A stretch of 64,000 nucleotides of DNA, taken from the NCBI GenBank assembly GCA_020860515.1, contig JAJBUG010000039.1:62001-126000 (forward strand), in the 5' to 3' direction. The position numbers were made by a program, and so were the translations under genes. This DNA is from Bacteroidales bacterium (GTDB taxonomy: Bacteria; Bacteroidota; Bacteroidia; Bacteroidales; Muribaculaceae). Every line of letters begins with the position of its first letter. Within the stretch, counting starts at the first letter, position 1. The notes under the pieces are model-generated. The model was not told where the DNA came from, did no database searches, and saw nothing but the letters and a program-made list of their open reading frames with translations. Shown in pieces: positions 42,882 to 51,471 of this stretch.

Positions 42882-44213
42882 ATGAGATACCTTGATTATT
42901 ATAAGCAAATAGGAAAGCTGGGACTTCCCATCTTTGTAAGCCAGCTTGGTACAATTGTGGTGGGCTTTGCCGATAATATCATGGTTGGTCAATATTCTAC
43001 TGATGCCTTGGCGTCAGCTTCGTTTGTCAACAATGTATTCAATACCATTAATTTGGCGATTGTCGGCTTTACTTATGGCCTTTTGCCATTGGCTGGTGCT
43101 TTGTTTAGTCAAAATGAGAAGCAAAGAATTGGTCGGTTAATGCGTAATGCGTTGGTTCTTAATGGTGTGTATGCCTTAGGGCTAATGCTCTTGATGTTTG
43201 TGATTTATTTTCAAGTGCATCATCTGGGACAGCCTCAAGAACTGCTACCCTTAATAAGGCCATATTATTTATTGGTACTCTTAGGATTGCTCCCTGTGGC
43301 CATTTTCAGCCTTTTTGGGCAATGGTGCTATGCCATGCGCGACACTGTAACTCCCATGTGGATTATACTGGGATGCAATCTGCTGAATATTATTGGCAAT
43401 TTCATTTTGATATATGGGTATTGTGGAGCACCAGAAATGGGGTTGGTTGGAGCAGGCATTAGCACATTGTCGGCGCGGTGGATAAGCGCGATCGCGATTT
43501 TGATTTTCTTCTTTTTCCACAAAAAGAACAAAGAATACAGCCAAGGTTTTTCCAAAGGGAAAATCAATTCTACCGAAATCAAGCAAGTGTGGAGCACATC
43601 AATACCAGTTTCTCTCCAGATGGCATTCGAAACAGGCTCCTTCTCCATTGCCGCTGTCTTTACTGGATGGATAGGAGCCATACCTCTGGCAGCGTTCCAA
43701 ATCATTTTGGTAATTGGAATGTTGGGATTTTGTTTGTACTATGCCGTGGGCAGTGCTATTGCCGTACTTGTCAGCAACGAAGCTGGCAAAGAGAATAGAG
43801 TGGCTATGCGCCGGGCAGGGTGGGCTGGTTATCATGTGATGCTGGTGCTGGCATGTTTTTCTACTCTTTGCTTTATACTCTTCGCTCGGCCAATGATGCA
43901 CTTATTCACCAGTGATGAAGCAGTGTTGGGCCTTTGCATCACTTTGCTTTTCCCATTGGCCCTCTATCAACTTGGCGATGCCACCCAGGTTACGTTCGCT
44001 AATGCCCTCCGAGGCACTGGGCATGTGATGCCGATGCTGTGGATTGCCTTCGTCAGTTACATTGTGATTGGTGTTCCGGTTACTTACCTTCTTGCTTTCC
44101 CATGTGACCTTGCCACTTATGGGATTGTGCTTTCATTCTCGGTAAGTCTTTTCTTAGCCGGAGTTCTTTTCCTAATTTTCTTCCTACGCGCCACCAAGAA
44201 CTCGTGCCAATGA
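42882..44213 (+). CDS. MATE-family efflux transporter
   Basis: 443 residues, twelve predicted helices. Family blocks visible: GLPIFVSQLGTIVVGFADNI at the start, NVFNTINLAIVGFTYG, and in the second half ALYQLGDATQVTFANALRGTG, which is the typical conserved repeat. MATE proteins expel cationic compounds, drugs or metabolites by Na+ or H+ antiport. It has its own consensus promoter and runs into a truncated HAD gene 18 bases downstream, so these two were probably an operon. Confidence 0.93.
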   Translation: MRYLDYYKQIGKLGLPIFVSQLGTIVVGFADNIMVGQYSTDALASASFVNNVFNTINLAIVGFTYGLLPLAGALFSQNEKQRIGRLMRNALVLNGVYALGLMLLMFVIYFQVHHLGQPQELLPLIRPYYLLVLLGLLPVAIFSLFGQWCYAMRDTVTPMWIILGCNLLNIIGNFILIYGYCGAPEMGLVGAGISTLSARWISAIAILIFFFFHKKNKEYSQGFSKGKINSTEIKQVWSTSIPVSLQMAFETGSFSIAAVFTGWIGAIPLAAFQIILVIGMLGFCLYYAVGSAIAVLVSNEAGKENRVAMRRAGWAGYHVMLVLACFSTLCFILFARPMMHLFTSDEAVLGLCITLLFPLALYQLGDATQVTFANALRGTGHVMPMLWIAFVSYIVIGVPVTYLLAFPCDLATYGIVLSFSVSLFLAGVLFLIFFLRATKNSCQ

Positions 44214-44231
44214 ATTTCAAGACAAGTTAAA

Positions 44232-44420
44232 ATGAGAAGATATCGGAATTATATATTCGATTTTGATGGCACGTTGATGGATACATCAGGTGTAATCCTG
44301 GCCACAATTCAGGCTGCCATAGAGAAGATGGGTTTGCCAGCTCGCACTGAGGCGCAATCCTCTTTAAAGAAATTGAGACGTGGAGTAATAAAAAAAGTCA
44401 TCGGCTTTGGAGGCCGATGA
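44232..44420 (+). pseudogene. Truncated HAD-family hydrolase (phosphoglycolate phosphatase-like)
   Basis: The first 42 codons are clear HAD sequence: NYIFDFDGTLMDTSG (motif I with the nucleophile and acid/base Asp pair), then ILATIQAAIEKMGLP. Normal members are about 210 residues with motifs II-IV; all are missing here. After about 44357 the sequence becomes unrelated and runs into a hairpin (44397-44421) belonging to the opposite-strand small ORF, with a stop at 44420. The gene follows the MATE gene by 18 bases. A deletion or rearrangement ending next to the tRNA-Ser block is the best reading. Confidence 0.7.
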
Positions 44421-44561
44421 CCCTTTGTGCTTCGAGTGGCGGTTGTAGGCTTTTTTACTTTCGGGGCCGCGAGTGATCATTTTGCGGCGCAGAATTTGAG
44501 CGAGTTCGCGCTCGCTCCACGTCATCCCATCAATGGTGACAGTCTTCTTCTTAGTTTTCAT
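44364..44561 (-). CDS. Small basic protein, 65 aa, reading through its own terminator-like hairpin
   Basis: The first about 47 residues look like a real small protein: MKTKKKTVTIDGMTWSEREL, then a helix with AQILRRKMITRGPESKKAYN. The last 18 codons (SSASKADDFFYYSTSQFL) are encoded by the hairpin at 44397-44421 and the T-rich run behind it, where a stop would be expected earlier. This suggests the original stop was lost when the junction with the HAD fragment formed, or that the hairpin is not a terminator. I do not recognise a named family. It lies downstream of tRNA-Ser on the same strand. Confidence 0.45.
   Translation of the reverse strand: MKTKKKTVTIDGMTWSERELAQILRRKMITRGPESKKAYNRHSKHKGSSASKADDFFYYSTSQFL
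44397..44421 (-). terminator. Terminator-like hairpin inside the small ORF's 3' end
   Basis: GTCATCGGC (44397-44405) and GCCGATGAC (44413-44421) followed on the minus strand by TTTTTTTATT. A strong intrinsic terminator by appearance. Confidence 0.75.
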
Positions 44562-44582
44562 AGTGTGGAACTGTTAAAATTA

Positions 44583-44610
44583 AGGCTCTTAACTGGTTGG
44601 TTAAGAGCCT
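44583..44610 (-). terminator. Hairpin downstream of tRNA-Ser
   Basis: AGGCTCTTAAC (44583-44593) and GTTAAGAGCCT (44600-44610), perfect 11-base arms, ending 2 bases after the tRNA 3' end, followed on the minus strand by TAATTTTAAC. Confidence 0.7.
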
Positions 44611-44612
44611 AT

Positions 44613-44702
44613 TGGCGGAGAGGACGAGATTCGAACTCGTGGTAGGATTGCTCCTACGTCAGTTTAGCAAACTGGTGGTTTCAGCCACTCACCCACCTCT
44701 CC
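44613..44702 (-). tRNA. tRNA-Ser, anticodon GCT
   Basis: A 90-base class II tRNA on the minus strand. Acceptor GGAGAGG (44696-44702) pairs with CCTCTCC before an encoded G-CCA end (44613-44615). The anticodon loop reads TTTGCTAAA with anticodon GCT, reading AGC/AGT serine codons. A long variable arm (GTAGGAGCAATCCTAC) and GTTCGAATC T-loop are present. Serine identity follows from the anticodon and variable arm. Confidence 0.95.
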
Positions 44703-44773
44703 GTTGCTGTTACGAGTGCAAAGGTACGCACTTTTTCTGAAACTACCAAATTTTGGCTCAAGATTTTTTCAAA

Positions 44774-44811
44774 AATCTTTCTGCGTCACTTTAAAGTGAC
44801 GCAGAAAGATT
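44774..44811. terminator. Perfect 38-base palindrome after the GH29 pseudogene
   Basis: AATCTTTCTGCGTCACTTT (44774-44792) directly abuts its exact reverse complement (44793-44811), no spacer. On the minus strand it is followed by TTTTGAAAAAAT, 61 bases past the GH29 stop, so it may terminate that gene. Confidence 0.7.
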
Positions 44812-44871
44812 GGATTTCTTTATTTTACAAAAGTAATAGAAAGTACAACTATAGAGAATTAAGAATAGAAG

Positions 44872-46190
44872 TTATTCCAATATGATAATATAGTCTGGGG
44901 AGGGGGAGATAGTACCAGGGTTGAGGAAGAGGCCCATTGAGGTTGTCTCGAAGGGTATTTCTTCGCCAGTGTCGAATGAGTGTGCGGAGGTAGGTTGGAA
45001 TGAAGTAGGCACCCCAATAGGACCCGACACAGGATTGATAATATGGAGATACATCTTTTCCCCTGCACCAAATCCAACCTTATTACTGCCTTTTTTCACT
45101 GTAGCTACGCCCCAAGGCTGCTCGTCGAAGTCAGCAGCAGTAGTCGCATAGAAAGTATCGCCATAGCGGCGCAGCCATTCGCCTATTCCCTGCAATCTGT
45201 CCAGAGCCAGGGCTGGCAGCTCGCCATTGGGCTGTGGACCGATATTGATTAGCAAATTGGCGCCTTTGCCACGAGTGCGCAGCATAAGCCGAATCAGTTC
45301 ATGTGTGCTCTTGTAATTCTGATCAGCAATCTTATATCCCCACATGCCATTCATGGTTTGACACGTTTCGAGCGGGAGTCGTGAAATTTCCTGGCCAGAA
45401 AGCCCAGCCTCATTCTCGCCGGGCACATCTCGCTCGAAAGTCTGTGCATCCTCGCCAGGGAATGGCGACTGATGGTGATTATTGATTACTAAGCATCCTG
45501 GTTGTAAAGAGTGAATCAAGTCGTATTGCTCACGCAGGTGCCAGTCGAAAGGCACAGAATCCTCGTCATGATCCCACCAGCCGTCAAACCATATCGCTCC
45601 GATAGGCCCATATTGGGTAAGCAATTCTGTAAGTTGGTTCTTCATAAAAGCCAAATAGGAATCCCAGTCAGCTTGTGAGGGATCTCGGCCAGTAGTATGT
45701 CCTGTGCGACCTTGCGGATAGTCTGGTCGAGTCCAATCAAGATGAGAATAATACAGATGCAGCCTTAGCCCCTGTTTCTGACATTCGTCGGAGAGTTCTT
45801 TGAGAATGTCCCTGCCAAATGGAGTGGCATCCACAATGTTGTAATCGCTCTGCTGGGTATGCCACATTGAAAATCCATCGTGGTGACGCGAAGTAAGGCA
45901 GATGTATTTGGCTCCGGCATCCTTGAATGCTTTTACCCAAGCTGCTGCATCGAAGTCGGCTGGATAGAAGGCGCGTGCCATTTTGGCATACTCTTGGGCA
46001 TCGATGCCGTGTTGAGATACCATTCGCCTTGAGCCATCATGCTGTAAAGCCCCCAATGGAGGAAAATGCCAAGACCCGCATCAGCGAATTCCTGACGACT
46101 GCGGAGGTTTTCCTCAGTGGGGATGTATTCCTGTGCATTCGACGAAAGCGTTAGAAGTGAGACAATAAGAGTGATTAAAAATTTCTTCAT
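44872..46190 (-). pseudogene. Alpha-L-fucosidase (GH29) with a frameshift
   Basis: The start at 46190 gives a signal peptide (MKKFLITLIVSLLTLSSNAQ) and the GH29 block GLGIFLHWGLYSMMAQGEWY, then LN. At about 46010-46022 the reading frame shifts: the expected continuation GIDAQEYAKMARAFYPADFD is in the next frame, which runs on to 44872 with SRHHDGFSMWH and the catalytic AIWFDGWWDHDE. One missing G in an ACGGC stretch would explain the shift. Otherwise the enzyme is complete (about 438 residues). Pseudogene or sequencing error cannot be separated here. The second fucosidase at 662-2020 is intact. Confidence 0.8.
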
Positions 46191-46211
46191 ACTGTTTAGA
46201 AACGATAATTA

Positions 46212-46301
46212 ACGAGTAGACGAAAATCTACGAGTAGACGAAAATCTACGAGTAAACGAAAATCTACGAGGAAACGAGAATCTACGAATAAACGAAAATC
46301 A
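46212..46301. repeat. Five tandem 18-base repeats upstream of the GH29 pseudogene
   Basis: Units ACGAGTAGACGAAAATCT at 46212-46229 and 46230-46247, then variants at 46248-46265, 46266-46283 and 46284-46301. The core ACGAAAATCTACGA is shared with the palindrome at 25901-25954. No spacers, so not a CRISPR. Confidence 0.8.
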
Positions 46302-46307
46302 ACGAAT

Positions 46308-48845
46308 TTATTCTTCGAGTTTTTTGAGGGTTTCTATGAGCTGGCGACCCAAACCTATGGTGTAACCTTCGCTTACGAAAACCACGCGATTGAAAGTGTC
46401 GGCAATCACTACGATAGGGAGCGAGCTGTTGGCAAGGTGGAGAGTCTCAGCTAATTCCTTGCGGATTGCGCCATTGGCATCAGCTCCAATAGATACTGTG
46501 GATGGCATTTGCAAGTTGTTTTGCGCTTGCCATGCAGTGGCATCATCCACCGATGGGAAAAGCAGAAGCATGGGTCGCCCAGCGGTCTCCAGCTCGGTAG
46601 CCACAGCTGAAATATCACGAAGAGCATGGTTGCTTGGCTCCTGGCCAATGGCCATTAGGCCCAGCACATAGTATCCGCGGCCAGTGGTCGATAGAATTGA
46701 CTTTTCGGCTCCATAGGCAAGGTCATAATACATATCTTCACTATTGAAACTGCCTATGACTTTAACGCCTTCGTTGTCCTGGCGAAGCACCAAAGGCACT
46801 GTGGTCAACTCTCCTTCGTTAACTTTAAAGAACTCAACCTGAGCCAAAACGGATCCATTTGCCAACCGCTGGCCGCTAACGAGCATATATTCACCCGCAT
46901 CGATAGGGCGTGGCTGAGCAAATCCCTGTTTCCAGCTCTCCCCCTCGTCATAGTTTAGCAGTTGAGGCTTGCCATCCGCAATCTTGCTGATAGTAAAATG
47001 AGTATAATATTCTGGATCTTGCACATACCCTTGAGCCTCATAGGTCAGCTGAAGCTTCCCCTCGGGGGCCTTTTCGCCAGTGAAGTCAGAAATCCAGAAA
47101 TCATAACATTGCCCCTCAGCATCGAAATACTGAGGCTTGCCAGTGACCTGATCTATCCGAGCTGGTATGCCTAATGCCCTTGCCATAGCCACAAGGGCAA
47201 TGTCGCGCGACACCGCATTGCTTTTGCCCCATTGGGTAGTTGACATCGGATCCATTCTTACAGTTGCCGGCTGCCAGATTTGGCTCGCATCCACTGCGTT
47301 GGCGTACCACTTGGCCAGCTCGCGCGGATTATTTCGGAATCGTGTTTGATCTTCTTCTGAAAAATACTCACTCAGATTAAATCTGTTTTCCTTCAAAAAT
47401 TCGAGCTCCACACGGGGTTGCAACACATAGCTCAGGTATAGGGAGTCGTTGACAAATTGGGGAGTCAGCATGGCCTCCAACATCACATAAAGAGGTATGT
47501 CAGTCATATCCTTATCGCACAGGCTATCTCTCAGCTTTTGGCTACGCTGCTCCAGCGGAAATCCCTCGAAAAACTGGAGAAAAGTATCTATTGTAGCTTG
47601 ATTGCCGCGCGCACGGCTCACAAAAGTGCCCACATAGGCCTTTCTAATCGAATCCTCTTGTGCTTTGCGCAACTCGCAGGCTGCACTGGCCTCGGGACTC
47701 ACCTTGGGTAAGTTGGTGCTGGCAACTGGTGGTACCAGCTCGAACTCCAATTCCTGGTCGTTGCAACCCCCCTGGCTAAAATCCAAAGTAATCTTCAATG
47801 GATCATTGCTTTGGCTTACGCTTAACTTCTCTAAGTCAAACGTGCCATCCTTGCTTACCCAGACTATCAAATCACCCAAACCTGACTCAATTGAAGCCAT
47901 CCCATTGGAATCAGTGATTTTGTAAGCTACAGGATAAAACTCACCATAATTATAAATGCAGAAGTCAACTTGTGCGTCCTCGACTGGGCTGCCTTGGGTA
48001 TCGACCACGCACACTTGGGCACGAGCCACCGGCGCATAATTGCTCGTTACATTAATATCTGTATAATCTGTCGCCTCCACCAACTTCTCCTCAGGCCCAT
48101 CGTATCGGCCAGGCGTGCGAGTGGTCATCAACATACCTCGCGATGCTGGAGCATTGAACCATCCAAGGTCGAGCACTGCCTCAGGCTCACAAGCCCCTAA
48201 GAAATGCCACTTGCCATCGGCCCAAGCCTCCACCCAAGCGTGATTGTCGTCGGTATGAGCCCAGCGAGGAGTATATACTTGTCTGGCTGGTATTCCGATG
48301 CTTCGCAAGGCGGCTACCGTGAATGTAGATTCTTCGCCGCAACGCCCGATTCCACTGCTTACTGATTGCAGGGGCGAATGGGTGCGAGCGTCGCTGGGTT
48401 CGTAGGTTACTTTTTCATGGCACCAATGATTGACCTCGAGTATGGCCTCTTCCATAGTCATGCCTTCAACCCTTTCTTTGAGTTCTGAGTAAAAGGCTTT
48501 GCGATGGTCGTCGAGTGGCTCATTGTTTACACGCAGAGGCAACACAAAATGCCTCCATTCCCGGTCAGGGATGCTTAATCCCCAGGGCATTTCCCTGCGC
48601 ACCTGGAGTGCCAGCCTCACATTCTCAATGAAATATTCTGGTCCATAGTCGGTAATATCAGGCAGAGGCATATAGGCATACAAGAATTCCAAGGCTTGAC
48701 ACAGATCAGAATCCATCTCCTGGGTTATAGTGGGAAAACATTCTGAGATGCCGAGTTCTGAGCGGCGTTGCAGGAAATCATCTTGCACATTGGCGATTGC
48801 CGCAATGGCGCATGATAGGATAATGGGTAAAAGTTTAAGTCTCAT
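46308..48845 (-). CDS. Secreted transglutaminase-like protein, large
   Basis: 845 residues with a signal peptide (about 1-19). The transglutaminase/papain-like core has Cys169 in GIGRCGEES and His202 in DDNHAWVEAW, with an acidic residue after KWHFLGACEPE completing the triad. An Ig-like/carboxypeptidase-regulatory segment follows (about 290-340, ARAQVCVVDTQGSPVEDAQV). A second region near 530-600 (NAVSRDIALVAMARALGIPA) has a related fold. A thioredoxin-like C-terminal part (about 720-845, PMLLLFPSVDDATAW) closes the protein. In Bacteroidales such proteins occur in glycan or peptide-handling loci; the exact reaction is unknown. Its start overlaps the CutC stop (ATGA), so the two are co-translated. 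Confidence 0.8.
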   Translation of the reverse strand: MRLKLLPIILSCAIAAIANVQDDFLQRRSELGISECFPTITQEMDSDLCQALEFLYAYMPLPDITDYGPEYFIENVRLALQVRREMPWGLSIPDREWRHFVLPLRVNNEPLDDHRKAFYSELKERVEGMTMEEAILEVNHWCHEKVTYEPSDARTHSPLQSVSSGIGRCGEESTFTVAALRSIGIPARQVYTPRWAHTDDNHAWVEAWADGKWHFLGACEPEAVLDLGWFNAPASRGMLMTTRTPGRYDGPEEKLVEATDYTDINVTSNYAPVARAQVCVVDTQGSPVEDAQVDFCIYNYGEFYPVAYKITDSNGMASIESGLGDLIVWVSKDGTFDLEKLSVSQSNDPLKITLDFSQGGCNDQELEFELVPPVASTNLPKVSPEASAACELRKAQEDSIRKAYVGTFVSRARGNQATIDTFLQFFEGFPLEQRSQKLRDSLCDKDMTDIPLYVMLEAMLTPQFVNDSLYLSYVLQPRVELEFLKENRFNLSEYFSEEDQTRFRNNPRELAKWYANAVDASQIWQPATVRMDPMSTTQWGKSNAVSRDIALVAMARALGIPARIDQVTGKPQYFDAEGQCYDFWISDFTGEKAPEGKLQLTYEAQGYVQDPEYYTHFTISKIADGKPQLLNYDEGESWKQGFAQPRPIDAGEYMLVSGQRLANGSVLAQVEFFKVNEGELTTVPLVLRQDNEGVKVIGSFNSEDMYYDLAYGAEKSILSTTGRGYYVLGLMAIGQEPSNHALRDISAVATELETAGRPMLLLFPSVDDATAWQAQNNLQMPSTVSIGADANGAIRKELAETLHLANSSLPIVVIADTFNRVVFVSEGYTIGLGRQLIETLKKLEE

Positions 48846-49624
48846 TTTATAGGATTGGTTTTGGTTTCTGGTGTAGGTATGGAATTAATGCTCTCTTTCA
48901 AGGCCGCCACGATGCATGCATCAGTCACCAGCCGTGAATATTCCTCTGCGCCGGGTGCGCTCATGCTAATTCCCTGGCGCCTATATTGCATGGCGCTCTC
49001 TTTGGGACTGCGAGCCGAAGCATGGACCTCGGGGACATCGGTGAATGACACTATGCGGTGCACATTTTCTATGTTTACTCCGCTGCCTGCCATTATGGCT
49101 ATGCGGTCACCTGCCCTCTTGGTTAATCTCTTTAGCATTGGGATGCCTGCTACGGCCGATGAAGCGCAGCCCGAAGTGAGCACTCGTCGGCATCCAAGAT
49201 CTATGATTTGCTCAAGAGCCACCTCGGGGTCGCGGCACATGTCAAAAGCTCTATGGAATGTTATCTCGGCTGCCCCCGCCTCGCGCATAATGCTTGCCAT
49301 AGATTTTAGGTCAACATCCCCCCTCGGGGTAAGCACTCCTGCTACGATTCCATTGACACCCTCCACTACACATTCTTGAATGTCATTTAGGATTATGGCC
49401 AGTTCGCGCGGCGTATATGCAAAATCGCCTTGTCGTGGACGAATCAGCACATTCACTGGCACTCCAGCGCGGCGCCCCATGTCGATAGCTGCTTTTACCA
49501 AACCCATAGAGGGGGTCAGCCCTCCCACTTCCAGGGCGGTGCACAGCTCAATGCGGTCAGCTCCGCCTTTTATGGCTGCTTCCACGCTTTCTATATCTCC
49601 ACAGCAGATTTCGAGTATTTTCAT
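48842..49624 (-). CDS. cutC: CutC-family protein
   Basis: 260 residues. The N-terminus MKILEICCGDIESVEAAIKG and GADRIELCTALEVGGLTPS, then VLIRPRQGDFAYT and ILTSGCASSA-like VLTSGCASSAV are the conserved CutC blocks on a TIM barrel. The family is named for copper homeostasis in E. coli, but a metal role is not settled in general. The first gene of a two-gene operon with the transglutaminase-like protein; promoter at 49645-49675. The start at 49624 follows the promoter by 21 bases. Confidence 0.92.
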   Translation of the reverse strand: MKILEICCGDIESVEAAIKGGADRIELCTALEVGGLTPSMGLVKAAIDMGRRAGVPVNVLIRPRQGDFAYTPRELAIILNDIQECVVEGVNGIVAGVLTPRGDVDLKSMASIMREAGAAEITFHRAFDMCRDPEVALEQIIDLGCRRVLTSGCASSAVAGIPMLKRLTKRAGDRIAIMAGSGVNIENVHRIVSFTDVPEVHASARSPKESAMQYRRQGISMSAPGAEEYSRLVTDACIVAALKESINSIPTPETKTNPIK

Positions 49625-49644
49625 GGCAACTATAATTTACCCTA

Positions 49645-49675
49645 CAAAAGTACAAAAAAGAAGTGACACTACAAA
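49645..49675 (-). promoter_or_regulatory. Promoter of the cutC operon
   Basis: Minus-strand TTTG (49672-49675), 19 bases, TACTTTTG (49645-49652); exact consensus. Confidence 0.7.
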
Positions 49676-49733
49676 ATAAAAACAACGACTCAGGGCTACC
49701 GTTGGCAGCCCTGAGTTGGAAACGAAAAAGTTG

Positions 49734-50213
49734 TTATTTGTTGCGTTGAGGCTTGTCGCCTTTTTTGAGCTGACTGTGCTTCAACAGATTGTTTGTGAAC
49801 TTGCGTTCGGCGTTTTTGAGGCGTATTAATTGCTTAGGTGATAAAATTTCTTTGAATTTGTCGAAATATTCCATTTCGACAGCTCCTTCGCGGCTTTTTT
49901 GCTCGTAGAGGGCGCGTGCGGCTGCTTCACACTCTAAGTCGCTTGCATCGGCATCCTTTGTGACCTTGGCCTCCAAGTTGCGGGTTTCTGAGGAGATTTG
50001 CATCAGTCGGTCGTCCATCTCATCATAGATAGGGAAAAACTCCGTTTCCTGCTCTTTGGTGAGCTTAAGTTCTTTGGCAATGACCTCGTGTTTGTAATTG
50101 CGCATTTCGGTCAACCACTTCTCACGTTCTTCTCCCGTCATTCCCTGCTGCTGAGCCATCACTGAGGAGGCTAAGCATAGGGCGAGAATCAAAAACAATG
50201 CTTTTGCGTTCAT
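49734..50213 (-). CDS. Periplasmic Spy/LTXXQ-like protein
   Basis: 159 residues with signal peptide (MNAKALFLILALCLASSVMA). The helix KELKLTKEQETEFFPIYDEM and the later SPKQLIRLKNAERKF resemble the LTxxQ repeats of CpxP/Spy-type periplasmic sensors. It follows an ECF sigma gene and a membrane protein, with its ATG overlapping the stop of that membrane gene. The three likely form a regulon in which this protein senses or buffers envelope stress. Homology is weak, so the name is tentative; the topology is clear. Confidence 0.65.
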   Translation of the reverse strand: MNAKALFLILALCLASSVMAQQQGMTGEEREKWLTEMRNYKHEVIAKELKLTKEQETEFFPIYDEMDDRLMQISSETRNLEAKVTKDADASDLECEAAARALYEQKSREGAVEMEYFDKFKEILSPKQLIRLKNAERKFTNNLLKHSQLKKGDKPQRNK

Positions 50214-50695
50214 AGCTGTTGCATTTGAGGTGTTGCATCGGCGGGGGTATGCACGGTGGCAGGCTCTTCGGCTTCAGGCTCATAGTTGAGCCATTGCACA
50301 TCCACGCCGTTGTCCATCATTTCATCCATCAGATCGTATTGGTTTACATCATCGATTACGAACTCGTCGAAGAATGTATCGTTGCTAAGAGCCTCGGCCA
50401 AGGTGGCTGAGGGTTGCAGATACTGATCCGACCCAGTGGATGTAAGGTTAGTAAACATCTTTAGCATGCACCACACGCCGGCAAACATAGCTGCCATGTA
50501 AACATACGGGCGCACACGCTGCCATAGGGTGCGAGGCGCGCGCACGAGCTTGACTGTTGCCTCTCCTTCTTGCTCAAAGGGGATTGTGGGTAGCGAATCA
50601 GCCATGCGAGCAGCAAAGTCGGCGAAGTAGCCCTCCGGGACGGTCATGCCATCGCGGCGGTCTATTTTCGTGAGGAGATCCTTTTCTTCTTCCAT
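50210..50695 (-). CDS. Membrane protein of the ECF sigma operon, possible anti-sigma factor
   Basis: 161 residues. A soluble N-terminal part (1-75) with VPEGYFADFAARMADSLP is followed by one membrane helix (about 84-104, PYVYMAAMFAGVWCMLKMF) and an acidic periplasmic tail rich in Asp, Glu and Met. The arrangement (cytoplasmic segment, one helix, periplasmic tail, directly after an ECF sigma gene) is that of anti-sigma factors, but I see no known zinc or ASD motif. Overlaps the next gene by 4 bases. Its role as anti-sigma is an inference from context. Confidence 0.6.
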   Translation of the reverse strand: MEEEKDLLTKIDRRDGMTVPEGYFADFAARMADSLPTIPFEQEGEATVKLVRAPRTLWQRVRPYVYMAAMFAGVWCMLKMFTNLTSTGSDQYLQPSATLAEALSNDTFFDEFVIDDVNQYDLMDEMMDNGVDVQWLNYEPEAEEPATVHTPADATPQMQQL

Positions 50696-50753
50696 GACTA
50701 TATATGCTTTTATACTTTATTCTGAATATTTGATTGAAAGCGGGCGCAAAGGT

Positions 50754-51311
50754 TTAATCATGCTCCTCAAAATATTTTTCAATTTTTTTCACTGCCAAGT
50801 GATAGCTGGTCTTGAGGGCTCCCACCGAGGTGCCAAGCACCTCCGACATGTCCTCGTATTTCATGTCGTCATAGTATTTCATGTTGAACACGAGGCGTTG
50901 CTTTTCGGGGAGTGTGGCTATAGCAGCCCGTAGCTTTTGAGCCAGAGCGTCGCCATCGATGTGCTCGTCGGCTATGATTTGGTTGGCCAGGGCTGCCTCT
51001 TGGTCATCGAGCGACAGGCCGGCTCGCTTACGCTCGCGGTCAAGGTGCGATATGGCCTCGTTGATTGCGATTTTGTAGAGCCAGGTTGATAGTTTCGCGT
51101 CGCCTCGGAAATTTTCCAAGCTTTGCCAAGCCTTCATAAAGGTATTCTGCAGCAAGTCGTTGGCATCATCATGGTCTTGCACCATGCGGCGGATTTGCCA
51201 ATACAAGGGTTCGGTGTAGAGCTTGATTACCTCCGTGAAGGCCTGCCGACACTGCTTAGGGTCGCGCAAGCGCTCAATGAGCTCGGGGTTTTCGCGGGGG
51301 TATTCTGCCAT
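50754..51311 (-). CDS. ECF-type RNA polymerase sigma factor
   Basis: 185 residues with sigma region 2 (DANDLLQNTFMKAWQSLENF, WLYKIAINEAI) and region 4 (ALPEKQRLVFNMKYYDDMKY, then EVLGTSVGALKTSYHLAVKK), the -35-binding helix-turn-helix. It directs transcription of an envelope regulon together with the two downstream genes of the operon. Start at 51311 is supported by the typical N-terminus MAEYPRENPELIERLRD. No sensor outer-membrane receptor (FecA/SusC) is nearby. Confidence 0.92.
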   Translation of the reverse strand: MAEYPRENPELIERLRDPKQCRQAFTEVIKLYTEPLYWQIRRMVQDHDDANDLLQNTFMKAWQSLENFRGDAKLSTWLYKIAINEAISHLDRERKRAGLSLDDQEAALANQIIADEHIDGDALAQKLRAAIATLPEKQRLVFNMKYYDDMKYEDMSEVLGTSVGALKTSYHLAVKKIEKYFEEHD

Positions 51312-51471
51312 ATCAGTTATAAATTACAAGTTAGTTACAAATTACCAGCTGCTGCACGGCGTTGCAACGGGAAGTAACAAAATCGGGTGTAAAGTTACAA
51401 AGAAAATCTCAGATTTGGTCTACTCGTTACGTCTATTTATTTATTTTTATACATTTTTAGTCAATAAACCA

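Noticed and set aside
46212..46301. Possible CRISPR array
   Set aside because: The 18-base units are directly adjacent with no unique spacers, and no cas genes are present.
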